64,000 bases of DNA from Tissierella simiarum (GCF_018917865.1 NZ_JAHLPM010000006.1:124001-188000), one strand, 5' to 3'; positions 16,286-25,374 are shown, counted from the first letter of the stretch. Numbers and translations: made by a program. The notes: generated by a model from the sequence alone, not told the origin.

Positions 16286-16301
16286 TGGCAAGGTTATTGC
16301 T
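16286..16301 (+). promoter_or_regulatory. Sigma-54 promoter of abfD
   Basis: TGGCAAGGTTATTGCT has GG at 16287-8 and GC at 16299-300, separated by exactly 10 bases. It lies 67 bases before the abfD start. No enhancer dyad like those at sucD was found upstream. Confidence 0.85.
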
Positions 16302-16367
16302 TAATAAATAAGCAGAAGTATTTATTAATCAAAAAATAAAATTAATTATAGAAAGGGAGAGATGGAA

Positions 16368-17834
16368 ATGGCATTAAAGACAAAGGAGCAATACATTGAA
16401 AGCTTAAGAAAGCTTAATTTAAAGGTGTATATGTTTGGCGAATTAATTGAAAATCCTGTAGATCACCCTATGATAAGACCTTCTCTAAATTCTGTAGCAA
16501 TGACTTATGAATTGGCTAAACAACCTGAGCATGAAGAATTAATGACTTCTACATCAAACTTAAACGGAGAACAAATAAATAGATTTACTCATATTCATCA
16601 AAGCACTGATGACTTAAGAAAAAAGGTTAAAATGCAAAGGTTAATGGGACAAAAAACAGCAGCATGTTTCCAAAGATGTGTAGGATTAGATGCGGCGAAT
16701 GCTGTATATAGTACTACTTATGAAATAGACAAAGCCTATGGAACCAATTATCATGAAAATTTCAAAAAATATTGGGATTATATACAAAAGGAGGATCTAG
16801 TAGTTGATGGAGCAATGACAGATCCTAAAGGAGATAGAGGATTATCTCCAAGTCAACAAGCAGATCCAGATTTATATCTTAGAGTAGTAGAAAGAAGACC
16901 TGATGGAATCGTAGTAAGAGGAGCAAAAGCACATCAAACAGGTATGGTAAATTCTCATGAAGTTATAGTTATGCCTACAATATCCATGAGACCTGAAGAT
17001 AAAGATTGGGCTGTTTCTTTTGCAGTACCAACAGATACAGATGGGATATTTATGATATACGGAAGACAATCTTGTGATACTAGGAAATTAGAAGAAGGAG
17101 CAGACATTGATTTAGGAAATAAGAACTTTGGAGGACATGAAACATTAGTAATATTTGATGATGTATTTGTTCCTAATGACAGAATATTTTTAAATGGAGA
17201 AACTGATTTCGCAGGAATGTTAGTAGAAAGATTTGCTGGATATCATAGACAAAGTTATGGTGGATGTAAAGTAGGTGTTGGTGACGTTCTTATAGGTGCA
17301 GCTGCTCTTGCTGCAGATTATAATGGTGCAGGAAAGGCCTCTCATGTTAAAGATAAACTTATTGAAATGACACATCTTAATGAAACATTATATTGCTGTG
17401 GAATGGCTTGTTCATCAGAAGGATGTCCTACTGCTTCAGGAAACTATCAAATAGACTTATTGTTAGCAAACGTATGTAAGCAAAATGTAACAAGATATCC
17501 TTATGAAATAGCAAGACTTGCTGAAGACTTAGCAGGTGGTTTAATGGTTACAATGCCATCAGAAAAAGATCTTAAAGATCCAAAGATTGGTCCATATATA
17601 GAAAAATACTTAAAGGGTGTAGACGGAGTTTCTACAGAAAATAGAATGAGGGTACTAAGATTAATTGAAAATATTACCCTAGGAACTGCAGCAGTAGGAT
17701 ATCGTACAGAATCAATGCATGGTGCAGGATCACCACAAGCCCAACGAATAATGATATCAAGACAAGGTAATATATCAGCTAAAAAAGAACTGGCAAAAGA
17801 AATAGCTGGAATCAAAGAAGAACAAAATAAATAA
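16368..17834 (+). CDS. abfD: 4-hydroxybutyryl-CoA dehydratase/vinylacetyl-CoA isomerase
   Basis: A FAD and [4Fe-4S] enzyme that dehydrates 4-hydroxybutyryl-CoA to crotonyl-CoA. It matches the clostridial AbfD family along its whole length: EQYIESLRKLN... DHPMIRPS, cluster ligands Cys-X3-Cys (CFQRC, about 100-104) and the HRQSYGGC segment near 290-300 that provides the His and third Cys, and GYRTESMHGAGSPQAQRIM near the end. The ATG at 16368 was chosen for spacing from GGGAG; an ATG at 16362 is too close. It is monocistronic between a sigma-54 promoter and a strong terminator, separated by the regulator gene from sucD-4hbD-cat2, the rest of the pathway. Confidence 0.97.
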   Translation: MALKTKEQYIESLRKLNLKVYMFGELIENPVDHPMIRPSLNSVAMTYELAKQPEHEELMTSTSNLNGEQINRFTHIHQSTDDLRKKVKMQRLMGQKTAACFQRCVGLDAANAVYSTTYEIDKAYGTNYHENFKKYWDYIQKEDLVVDGAMTDPKGDRGLSPSQQADPDLYLRVVERRPDGIVVRGAKAHQTGMVNSHEVIVMPTISMRPEDKDWAVSFAVPTDTDGIFMIYGRQSCDTRKLEEGADIDLGNKNFGGHETLVIFDDVFVPNDRIFLNGETDFAGMLVERFAGYHRQSYGGCKVGVGDVLIGAAALAADYNGAGKASHVKDKLIEMTHLNETLYCCGMACSSEGCPTASGNYQIDLLLANVCKQNVTRYPYEIARLAEDLAGGLMVTMPSEKDLKDPKIGPYIEKYLKGVDGVSTENRMRVLRLIENITLGTAAVGYRTESMHGAGSPQAQRIMISRQGNISAKKELAKEIAGIKEEQNK

Positions 17835-17840
17835 TATATA

Positions 17841-17888
17841 AAAAGATGAATTCCCTTAAAAATATAGAAAGGGAATTCGTCTTTTTTG
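17841..17888 (+). terminator. Strong terminator of abfD
   Basis: A 17-bp stem (17841-17857 with 17869-17885, one G-U) followed by TTTTTT overlap. Confidence 0.85.
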
Positions 17889-18060
17889 TAGAATATAAAA
17901 TAGATAAAATACACGGATAGTTAGTTTTATAAAAGAACATTTCAAAAGTACTTAAGATTTGAAATCAATTTTAAAAGTTTCTCATGTATGTTATAATTTT
18001 AACATATTATTATGTAATGGAGTGTGAAAGTGGACTTACACTATAAGGGGGGATATTTCC

Positions 18061-19437
18061 TTGGTTCCTAATAAAAACATATATGATAAGATTAACGATA
18101 TAATTGATTCTTCCTTTGACGGCATATATATTACTGATGGAGAGGCAAACACACTAATAGTCAACAAAGCTTATGAAAGAATAACTGGAATAAATAAGGA
18201 AGAATTGTTAGGAAGAAATATGAATGACTTGGTAAGAGAAGGTTATATATCTCAATCTGCTACATTACTAGTTTTGAATAATAAAAAAGTTAACACTATA
18301 GAGCAAAATTTTAAAACAGGAAAAAAGGCATTAGTAACGGCTACACCCGTTTTTGATGAAGATGGGAATATTACTATGGTAGTAACCAACGTAAGAGACA
18401 TTACAGAACTATATGAGTTAAAGAAAAGACTTAATGAAAATGAACATTTAACGAAAAAATACTGTATAGAGTTAGAAAAGATGAGAATAGAGCTTTTAAA
18501 AAACACGAATATCATAGCTAAGGATAAAAAAATGTTAAGTGTGGTGCAAATGGCAAAACGGGTCGCACCTTTAGATACTACTGTTTTACTTGTTGGAGAG
18601 ACGGGTGTAGGAAAAGATGAAATTGCAAAGTGTATATATAGAAGCAGCAATAGAAATAATAAACAATTTATAAAAATAAACTGTGGTGCCATACCAAAAC
18701 CTCTTATAGAAGCAGAACTTTTTGGTTATGAAAAAGGAGCTTTCACTGGTGCTAGTAAGGATGGTAAAATAGGTCTATTTGAAGTAGCCGATGAGGGTAC
18801 TCTTTTTTTAGATGAAATAGGTGAACTGCCTCTTGACATGCAAGTAAAGCTTCTTAGAGTACTTCAAGACAATGAATTTAAAAGAGTCGGTGGAGTAAAA
18901 TCTATTAAAGTAGATGTAAGAATACTGGCTGCGACAAATAGAAATCTCGAAGAAATGGTTGAACAAAAGACTTTTAGAGAGGACTTGTATTATCGGCTTA
19001 ATATTGTACCTATAACCATACCACCATTAAGGGATAGAAAAGACGATATAATACCCCTTATAAATTACTTTCTAAGAAAATTGAACGATAAGTATAAATT
19101 TAATAAATCTTTAAGCAGTGAGGCGTTGGATTGTCTTTATAATTATGAATGGAAAGGAAACGTAAGAGAGTTAAAGAATATAGTTGAAAGAATAATGGTA
19201 ATGACTAGTGGTGATGTCATAACTAAAGAAGATCTTCCAAAAGAGATTTTAATTTGGAATGAGGAGCAAAACATAAACATCGAGAATGAAGTAATTCCTT
19301 TGAAAAAAGCTTTAGATAAAGTAGAGAAATACATGCTAAAAATGGCTTTTGATAAATATGGGAATGTAAGAGATGCTGCCAAGGCTCTTGAAATAGATCC
19401 TTCAACCTTTGTTAGAAAGAGAAAAAAGCATATATAG
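18061..19437 (+). CDS. PAS-domain sigma-54-dependent activator, likely regulator of the 4-hydroxybutyrate genes
   Basis: A 458-residue activator: PAS domain at 1-120 (DGIYITDGEANTLIVNKAYERITG), short coiled coil, AAA+ domain (GETGVGKDE, GAFTGA, DEIGELPLD, NVRELKNIVER), and a C-terminal Fis-type helix-turn-helix (NVRDAAKALEIDPSTFVRKRK). The TTG start at 18061 is preceded by AGGGGGGAT at good spacing, and a TGA lies upstream in frame at 18025. A short GTG-started ORF (18030-18071) overlaps the start in another frame. It sits between abfD and sucD, both of which have sigma-54 promoters, so it very probably controls both. The PAS ligand is unknown. Confidence 0.95.
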   Translation: MVPNKNIYDKINDIIDSSFDGIYITDGEANTLIVNKAYERITGINKEELLGRNMNDLVREGYISQSATLLVLNNKKVNTIEQNFKTGKKALVTATPVFDEDGNITMVVTNVRDITELYELKKRLNENEHLTKKYCIELEKMRIELLKNTNIIAKDKKMLSVVQMAKRVAPLDTTVLLVGETGVGKDEIAKCIYRSSNRNNKQFIKINCGAIPKPLIEAELFGYEKGAFTGASKDGKIGLFEVADEGTLFLDEIGELPLDMQVKLLRVLQDNEFKRVGGVKSIKVDVRILAATNRNLEEMVEQKTFREDLYYRLNIVPITIPPLRDRKDDIIPLINYFLRKLNDKYKFNKSLSSEALDCLYNYEWKGNVRELKNIVERIMVMTSGDVITKEDLPKEILIWNEEQNINIENEVIPLKKALDKVEKYMLKMAFDKYGNVRDAAKALEIDPSTFVRKRKKHI

Positions 19438-19453
19438 GAGAAGAAAACTTCTG

Positions 19454-19467
19454 CTGCATAAATACAA
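19454..19467 (+). promoter_or_regulatory. Enhancer-type dyad A upstream of sucD
   Basis: CTGCA-TAAA-TACAA, a variant of TTGYA-N4-TRCAA. Together with dyad B it forms a perfect 14-bp inverted repeat (19455-19468 with 19471-19484). Confidence 0.6.
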
Positions 19468-19471
19468 CAAG

Positions 19472-19485
19472 TTGTATTTATGCAA
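19472..19485 (+). promoter_or_regulatory. Enhancer-type dyad B upstream of sucD
   Basis: TTGTA-TTTA-TGCAA. It starts 18 bases after the start of dyad A and directly follows the activator gene. Confidence 0.65.
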
Positions 19486-19563
19486 CAGATTGTTAAAAAA
19501 TACCCAATCCCTTAGATAGACTAAATTTAAGCTTTAAATTTGCATTTTAAAACATAATTTATG

Positions 19564-19577
19564 TTGCAAAAATGCAA
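19564..19577 (+). promoter_or_regulatory. Enhancer-type dyad C upstream of sucD
   Basis: TTGCA-AAAA-TGCAA, a perfect palindrome in its arms, about 88 bases upstream of the sigma-54 promoter. Confidence 0.65.
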
Positions 19578-19631
19578 TTATATAAATAAACATCAATAAA
19601 GATTGGAAATAAAGTTATTATTTTAACAAAG

Positions 19632-19651
19632 AATGAATGTTTACATTCATT
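19632..19651 (+). promoter_or_regulatory. Extra palindrome just upstream of the sigma-54 promoter
   Basis: AATGAATG-TTTA-CATTCATT, a perfect 8-bp-arm dyad unlike the enhancer dyads. It ends 14 bases before the -24 box, so it could be an operator for a second regulator. Confidence 0.5.
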
Positions 19652-19664
19652 GCTACCTTGTCAT

Positions 19665-19680
19665 TGGTATGTTTCTTGCA
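19665..19680 (+). promoter_or_regulatory. Sigma-54 promoter of sucD-4hbD-cat2
   Basis: TGGTATGTTTCTTGCA has 10 bases between GG (19666-7) and GC (19678-9), a close consensus match. Confidence 0.87.
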
Positions 19681-19728
19681 TTTATTAAAATATAAGTAGT
19701 GAAATATAAGGGGAAAGAAGGTTTGAAT

Positions 19729-21093
19729 GTGGATAATAAAAGGTTTATTGAAGAAATGGTAGATAAAGCTAGAAAAGCACAAAGAGTATTTGAAACTTTT
19801 TCTCAGGAACAAATTGATGCAATAGTAAAAGCCATAGGCAAGGTAGTATATGACAATGCGGATATGCTGGCAAAAGAAGCAGTAGAAGAAACAAGAATGG
19901 GAGTATATGAAGATAAAGTAGCAAAGAACAAAGGAAAGGCAAAAAATATATGGAATCATTTAAAGAATAAAAAATCTGTTGGAATAATTGAGGAAGACAA
20001 AGACAAAGGTCTTATATGTATAGCTAAACCTATAGGAGTAGTATGTGCTGTTACACCTACAACCAATCCTGTGGTAACTCCTATGTGTAATGCTATGTTT
20101 GCATTAAAGGGAGGAAATGCAATAATCGTAGCTCCCCATCCAAGGGCTAAGAAATGTAGTAAACATACAGTAGATTTGATGAATGAAGAAATTAAAAAAC
20201 TGAATGGACCTGATAACCTTATTCAAATAATTGAAGAACCAACTATAGAGCTTACAACGGAATTAATGAAAACCTGTGATGTGGTACTAGCAACAGGAGG
20301 TATGGCAATGGTAAAATCAGCCTACTCTAGTGGAAAGCCGTCTTTTGGAGTAGGAGCTGGAAACGTTCAAGTTATAATTGATAGAGATGTAGATTTCGTA
20401 GATACTACACAAAAAATAATAGCGGGAAGAATTTTTGATAACGGAATAATATGTTCAGGAGAACAATCTATAATAGTACCTGAAGACAAATATAATGAAG
20501 TGATAAAAGCTATGGAAGTTAACGGTGCATATTATATAGAAGATGAAGAAACAGTTGATAAATTTAGAAAAGTAATGTTTCCAGAAGGTCAGATAAATGG
20601 AGAAATCGTTGGACAATCAGTACAATTCATTGCTAACTTGGCTGGAGTAGAAGTTCCTAAGGAAACAAAAGTATTATTGTTTAAACCAAAGGGTGTAGGC
20701 AATTTAGATTATTTATGTAAAGAAAAGATGTGTCCTGCAATAATTGTATTAAAATATAATACTTTTGAAGAAGCAGTTAATATTGCTCAAACAAACCTTA
20801 ATCTAGAGGGAAAAGGTCATACAGCAGTAGTTCATTCAAATAATATGGAACATATAAAGTATGCTGGTGAAAATATTACGGTTTCAAGGGTAGTCGTAAA
20901 TGCTCCATCAGCAACGACAGCAGGAGGATCTCTATTAAATGGTTTTACACCTACAACTACTTTAGGCTGTGGTACATGGGGAAATAATAGTATTTCAGAA
21001 AACCTTGACTATAAACATTTAATAAACGTTTCAAGAATAGGTCTTGTAAGAACAAATGTAAAAGTACCTACAGATGAAGAAATTTGGGAATAA
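19729..21093 (+). CDS. sucD: CoA-dependent succinate-semialdehyde dehydrogenase
   Basis: An aldehyde-dehydrogenase-fold enzyme that reduces succinyl-CoA to succinate semialdehyde with NAD(P)H. It closely follows the clostridial SucD pattern: SQEQIDAIVKAIGKVVYDNA, PTTNPVVTPMCNAM, the catalytic Cys in NGIICSGEQS, and the C-terminal GGSLLNGFTPTTTLGCGTW. The GTG at 19729 (455 codons including stop) was chosen from the GAAAGAAGG ribosome site and the family start; upstream in-frame GTG/TTG codons at 19699 and 19723 are alternatives. It is the first gene of the sigma-54-driven operon with 4hbD and cat2. An acetaldehyde or butyraldehyde substrate is less likely in this context. Confidence 0.94.
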   Translation: MDNKRFIEEMVDKARKAQRVFETFSQEQIDAIVKAIGKVVYDNADMLAKEAVEETRMGVYEDKVAKNKGKAKNIWNHLKNKKSVGIIEEDKDKGLICIAKPIGVVCAVTPTTNPVVTPMCNAMFALKGGNAIIVAPHPRAKKCSKHTVDLMNEEIKKLNGPDNLIQIIEEPTIELTTELMKTCDVVLATGGMAMVKSAYSSGKPSFGVGAGNVQVIIDRDVDFVDTTQKIIAGRIFDNGIICSGEQSIIVPEDKYNEVIKAMEVNGAYYIEDEETVDKFRKVMFPEGQINGEIVGQSVQFIANLAGVEVPKETKVLLFKPKGVGNLDYLCKEKMCPAIIVLKYNTFEEAVNIAQTNLNLEGKGHTAVVHSNNMEHIKYAGENITVSRVVVNAPSATTAGGSLLNGFTPTTTLGCGTWGNNSISENLDYKHLINVSRIGLVRTNVKVPTDEEIWE

Positions 21094-21120
21094 TTAAATT
21101 CTAATAAAGGAGTGGTATGA

Positions 21121-22236
21121 ATGAGACAATTAATTGTAAAGCCTCAAATATATAGATTTGATACTTGTGCTGAATTTAATCAATTCTTTTCTATAAATGA
21201 CAAGGACTTAATATTGACTAATGAGTTTATCTATAAACCATTTATGGGTTCTTTAAACCTTCCAGCTCATGTTATATATCAAGAAAAGTATGGCTTGGGA
21301 GAACCTTCAGATGAAATGATTGATAAGATTTTTGAAGACATAAAAGGTATAGAATATAACAGAGTAATTGCTATAGGTGGGGGTTCTGTAATAGATATAG
21401 CAAAACTCTTTGTAATAAAGGATGCGACAAATACCTTAGATTTATTTGAAAAGAAAATTCCTCTAATAAAGGAAAAAGAGCTCATAATAGTACCTACTAC
21501 TTGCGGAACTGGTAGTGAAGTAACCAATATATCTATAGCCGAAATAAAAGCAAAAGGTACAAAGATGGGATTGGCAATAGATGAATTATATGCTGATTAT
21601 GCAGTTATGATACCAGAAATGGTTAAAAGTTTACCTTATAAATTTTTTGTAACAAGTTCAATAGATGCCCTTGTACATGCTACTGAATCTTTAGTTTCTC
21701 CTAAGTCAAATTGTTATACGGAACTTTTCAGTATAAAAGCTATAGAAATAATACTTAAAGGATATCTTGAAATATTAGAAAAAGGAAGCGACTATAGATT
21801 TGAGATAATAGATGATTTTTTAATTGCTAGCAATTATGCAGGTGTAGCATTTGCAAATACTGGTGTAGGTGCTGTGCACGCCCTTTCTTATCCTCTAGGG
21901 GGTACATATCATGTTCCTCACGGAGAAGCAAATTATCAATTCTTTGTTGAAGTTTTTAAAACATATAATAGACTTGATCCTAATGGAAAGATAAAAGAAG
22001 TGAATGAGATGTTAGCAGATATACTTTCTGTTTCTGTTGACAAAGTATACGATTCTTTAGAGAATGTTCTAAGTCAATTATTAGCTAAAAGAAATTTAAA
22101 AGATTATGGTATGAAAGAAGCTGAAATAGATTTATTTACAGACAGTGTAATAGCAACTCAACAAAGACTTTTAGTTAATAATTATGTACCTCTTTCAAGA
22201 GAAGAAATAAGAGAGATATATGAAAGATTATATTAA
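21121..22236 (+). CDS. 4hbD: NAD-dependent 4-hydroxybutyrate dehydrogenase
   Basis: An iron-type alcohol dehydrogenase that reduces succinate semialdehyde to 4-hydroxybutyrate. Recognised from IAIGGGSVIDIAK (nucleotide site), PTTCGTGSEVTN, and the metal-binding HALSYPLGGTYHVPHGEAN near 258-276. Its N-terminal KYGLGEPSDEMI segment matches the Clostridium kluyveri enzyme. 371 residues, the usual length. It begins 28 bases after sucD, behind AAAGGAGTGG, and shares its sigma-54 transcript. Confidence 0.95.
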   Translation: MRQLIVKPQIYRFDTCAEFNQFFSINDKDLILTNEFIYKPFMGSLNLPAHVIYQEKYGLGEPSDEMIDKIFEDIKGIEYNRVIAIGGGSVIDIAKLFVIKDATNTLDLFEKKIPLIKEKELIIVPTTCGTGSEVTNISIAEIKAKGTKMGLAIDELYADYAVMIPEMVKSLPYKFFVTSSIDALVHATESLVSPKSNCYTELFSIKAIEIILKGYLEILEKGSDYRFEIIDDFLIASNYAGVAFANTGVGAVHALSYPLGGTYHVPHGEANYQFFVEVFKTYNRLDPNGKIKEVNEMLADILSVSVDKVYDSLENVLSQLLAKRNLKDYGMKEAEIDLFTDSVIATQQRLLVNNYVPLSREEIREIYERLY

Positions 22237-22307
22237 TAAATCTAAAGTTAACAGATTTATTATATGTCCCAGGATATTGTAAAAAGTATTGGAAAGGGGT
22301 TGAATAA

Positions 22308-23609
22308 ATGGATTGGAAAGATGAATATAAACATAAGATTGTATCTAAAGAAGAAGCTGTTAAACATATTAAACCAGGAAATAGAGTTGTAATAGGCCAT
22401 GCGGTAGGAGAACCTACTTTACTTATAGATGCTATGGTAGCTAATAAAGAGCAATATGAGAATGTTGAAATTGTTCATATGGTTCCTATGGGGAAAGGTG
22501 AATATACGAAGCCGGAGATGACAAAACACTTTCGCCATAATGCAATTTTTGTAGGAGGAACTACAAGAGAAGCAATTAATGAAGGAAGAGGGGATTATAC
22601 GCCATGTTTCTTCTATGAAGTACCCAAACTTTTTAGGGAAGGTTATTTACCAGTAGATGTAGCTTTGGTTACAGTAAGTTATCCAGATGAAAAGGGATAT
22701 TGCAGCTTTGGTACATCTGTAGATTATACAAAACCAGCAGCAGAATGTGCTAAAACTGTAATTGCACAAATAAATCCTAATATGCCTAGAACTATGGGAG
22801 ATTCTTTTATACATTTATCGGATATAGACTATATAGTTGAAGCTTCCGCAGATATACCTGAGCTAAAACCTCCTAAAATTACGGATGTAGAAAGATCAAT
22901 AGGAGAATACTGTGCTTCCTTGATTGAAGATGGTTCTACCCTTCAATTAGGTATTGGAGCAATTCCTGATGCAGTACTATTATTTTTAAAAGATAAGAAG
23001 GATTTGGGAATTCATTCAGAGATGATTTCTGATGGAGTAGTTGAACTTTATGAGGCAGGGGTTATTACGAATAAGATGAAGACTTTGCATAAGGATAAAA
23101 TGGTAGTAACATTTATTATGGGGACAAAGCGTCTTTATGATTTTGTAAATAACAACCCTAATATAGAAATGCATCCTGTAGATTATGTTAATGATCCAAT
23201 TGTAATTATGAAGAATTATAAGATGGTTTCCATTAATTCTTGTATACAAGTAGATTTAATGGGGCAAGTAGTTTCAGACACTGTAGGTAAGAAACAATTT
23301 AGTGGTGTAGGAGGTCAAGTAGATTTTGTCAGAGGTGTAAATATGTCTGATAATGGTAAATCTATAATTGCAATGCCTTCCACTGCGGCTAAGGGTACAG
23401 TGTCTAGAATAGTATCTATTATTGATGAAGGTGCAGCAGTTACAACATCAAGAAATGATGTGCAATATATAGTTACTGAATATGGTATTGCCAATCTTAA
23501 AGGAAAAACTTTAAGAGAAAGGGGAAGAGCCTTAATAAATATAGCTCATCCAGATTTTAGAGAATATCTTATAAGAGAATGGGAAGAGAAGTATAAAGAT
23601 AAGTTTTAA
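22308..23609 (+). CDS. cat2: 4-hydroxybutyrate CoA-transferase
   Basis: A family I CoA-transferase of the Cat2/AbfT type that moves CoA from acetyl-CoA or butyryl-CoA to 4-hydroxybutyrate, supplying the AbfD substrate. Key features are HAVGEPTLLIDAM, HFRHNAIFVGG, the catalytic Glu in LGIHSEMISDG, and GVGGQVDFVRG. 433 residues, family length. It is the third gene of the sucD operon, behind AAAGGGG, and is followed by a terminator. The enzymes from sucD to AbfD complete the succinyl-CoA to crotonyl-CoA branch; the entry CoA-transferase Cat1 and the butyryl-CoA steps are not in this window. Confidence 0.95.
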   Translation: MDWKDEYKHKIVSKEEAVKHIKPGNRVVIGHAVGEPTLLIDAMVANKEQYENVEIVHMVPMGKGEYTKPEMTKHFRHNAIFVGGTTREAINEGRGDYTPCFFYEVPKLFREGYLPVDVALVTVSYPDEKGYCSFGTSVDYTKPAAECAKTVIAQINPNMPRTMGDSFIHLSDIDYIVEASADIPELKPPKITDVERSIGEYCASLIEDGSTLQLGIGAIPDAVLLFLKDKKDLGIHSEMISDGVVELYEAGVITNKMKTLHKDKMVVTFIMGTKRLYDFVNNNPNIEMHPVDYVNDPIVIMKNYKMVSINSCIQVDLMGQVVSDTVGKKQFSGVGGQVDFVRGVNMSDNGKSIIAMPSTAAKGTVSRIVSIIDEGAAVTTSRNDVQYIVTEYGIANLKGKTLRERGRALINIAHPDFREYLIREWEEKYKDKF

Positions 23610-23634
23610 TTACCATTTTATAAATGATAAGATT

Positions 23635-23665
23635 AAAATAACAGGATATTATCCTGTTATTTTAG
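23635..23665 (+). terminator. Terminator of the sucD operon
   Basis: AAAATAACAGGAT pairs with ATCCTGTTATTTT across a 3-base loop. Confidence 0.85.
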
Positions 23666-23781
23666 CTTTTGGTACACGCTTGCTTTTTTAAAAATCATTA
23701 TAAAGGTTGTATTATGATATAATTAAACTACTGTATTTAAAGTAGATTATATTATAGAAATAGAAGGGGGTATAGGCTTTA

Positions 23782-24576
23782 ATGTTTAATACTGATTTAA
23801 ACCAACTGTATAAAAATAAGTTAATTATATTTGATGCTAAAGATCATATTACATTTCTTACAGATAAAGTAGATACCCATTATCATAGACACAACTATAT
23901 TCAAATTACCATTGGAGTTGAAAAAAACTTTCATATTACTATAGAAAAGGATTCCATTTATACAAAAGGAATTATTTTAGATTCAAATACAGATCATAAG
24001 CTACATGGTTATAATGAATGGCAGCTATATTTATTAATTAACCCTGAATCCATTTTTGGAGAAACAATAAAAAAGAATTTGTTGAAAGAAAATAAAGTTT
24101 ATATGATAAAAGAAGAAAAGATAAATAGTATCATGGAATTAAATATTCAATTAATAGCAGAAATAACTAATTCCTTAGAATATAATAAATTTATAAAAAA
24201 GTTAAAAGAAACTTTAGGAATATCAAATTATAATGTAGAACATACAATAGATAATCGAATACAAGAGGTCTTAAATTATATTGAAGACCATCCTTTGGAT
24301 ATGCTGTCTGTTAAAGAATTAAGTAATATAGTCTTTTTATCAGAAAGTAGACTATCCCATTTATTTAAAGAGGAAATTGGAATATCTTTAACCAGCTATA
24401 TACTACATGAAAAATTGGAAAAAGCTTTTTATTTAATATTTAATGGATCAAATATTACAAATGCCTCTATAGAAGCTGGATTCAGCAGTTCTTCTCATTT
24501 TACTCAAACTGTTCGAGATAAACTGGGAATGCCTCCGAGGATCATTACAAAAAATAGCAGATATCTGAAAGTATAA
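23782..24576 (+). CDS. AraC-family transcriptional regulator
   Basis: 264 residues. The N-terminal 100 residues include a cupin-like HYHRHNYIQITIG segment for ligand binding, and the last 100 form a double helix-turn-helix (DMLSVKELSNIVFLSESRLSHLFKEEIGISLTSYILHEKLEKA... NASIEAGFSSSSHFTQTVRDKLGMPPR). AGAAGGGGG precedes the start. It lies between the 4-hydroxybutyrate operon and a transglutaminase-like gene; whether it controls either cannot be told. Confidence 0.92.
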   Translation: MFNTDLNQLYKNKLIIFDAKDHITFLTDKVDTHYHRHNYIQITIGVEKNFHITIEKDSIYTKGIILDSNTDHKLHGYNEWQLYLLINPESIFGETIKKNLLKENKVYMIKEEKINSIMELNIQLIAEITNSLEYNKFIKKLKETLGISNYNVEHTIDNRIQEVLNYIEDHPLDMLSVKELSNIVFLSESRLSHLFKEEIGISLTSYILHEKLEKAFYLIFNGSNITNASIEAGFSSSSHFTQTVRDKLGMPPRIITKNSRYLKV

Positions 24577-24618
24577 CTACTTTTTTCACCTTATAATAGG
24601 GTAAAAAGAGGTGATTGT

Positions 24619-25314
24619 ATGAAGGCATATTTAAAAGAAACCAAATTATTAGATTTTACTGCACCATCTATTCAAGATTTAATCATTAGTAGGGGATGGA
24701 ATCAGCTAGAGGAAAAAGAAAAGATTGGAGCAGTTTATGATTTTGTGCGAAATGAGATTAAATTTGGATATAATGAAAAAGATGATATAACTGCTTCTGA
24801 AGTTTTAAGAGATGGATATGGACAATGTAATACAAAAAGCATTTTGTTAATGGCATTACTAAGGGCAGTAGGTATTCCTTGTAGGATTCATGGATTTTTT
24901 ATCGATAAGAAAATGCAAAAAGGTGCTTTAACAGGATTTATATATTTATTTGCTCCTAAAAAAATTGTTCATGCTTGGACTGAAGTGTATTTTAATAATC
25001 GATGGATAACTTTAGAAGGTGTAATTATTGATGATAAGTACCTTAATCAGGTAAAAGATAGACTTTGTAATTTTAATAAAGGCTATATAGGATATGGTGT
25101 TTCTGTAGAGGATAAAAATAAGATAAATACTTGTTGGCAAGGTCAAAATACGTATATTCAAAGCTTTTCTATTACAGATGATCTAGGAATCTTTAATAGT
25201 CCAGATGATTTTTTTAGTCAGTATAATAATACCAGCAATAAAATAAAAAAATTCTTATTTAATGTTTTACGGAAGAAAGTTAACAAGAAGTTAAATTTAA
25301 TTAGAAATGGATAA
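24619..25314 (+). CDS. Transglutaminase-like cysteine protease-fold protein
   Basis: 231 residues with the transglutaminase core: catalytic Cys in GYGQCNTKSILLMALLRAVGIPCRIHG (Cys near 74), His in VHAWTEVYFNNRWITLEG (His near 119), and a downstream acidic residue. No signal peptide or membrane segment, so a cytosolic peptidase or amidase role is more likely than protein cross-linking. It begins 42 bases after the AraC-type regulator behind AAAGAGGTG, so they may share a transcript. Confidence 0.88.
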   Translation: MKAYLKETKLLDFTAPSIQDLIISRGWNQLEEKEKIGAVYDFVRNEIKFGYNEKDDITASEVLRDGYGQCNTKSILLMALLRAVGIPCRIHGFFIDKKMQKGALTGFIYLFAPKKIVHAWTEVYFNNRWITLEGVIIDDKYLNQVKDRLCNFNKGYIGYGVSVEDKNKINTCWQGQNTYIQSFSITDDLGIFNSPDDFFSQYNNTSNKIKKFLFNVLRKKVNKKLNLIRNG

Positions 25315-25374
25315 ATTATTTATAAACTAAGGTTGACATATAGAAGGAAAAAACATCTTTATTATATGAATACA

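Noticed and set aside
17501-17914. 137-codon minus-strand ORF over the end of abfD
   Set aside because: It lies antisense to strongly conserved AbfD codons and the abfD terminator, and its composition is that of a shadow frame.
18030-18071. GTG-started 13-codon ORF overlapping the PAS activator start
   Set aside because: Its ribosome site is weak and no hairpin or other attenuation element accompanies it.
19618-19959. 113-codon minus-strand ORF across the sucD promoter
   Set aside because: It overlaps the sigma-54 promoter and the start of sucD, and is a low-complexity Phe/Tyr/Cys-rich translation with no ribosome site or family pattern.
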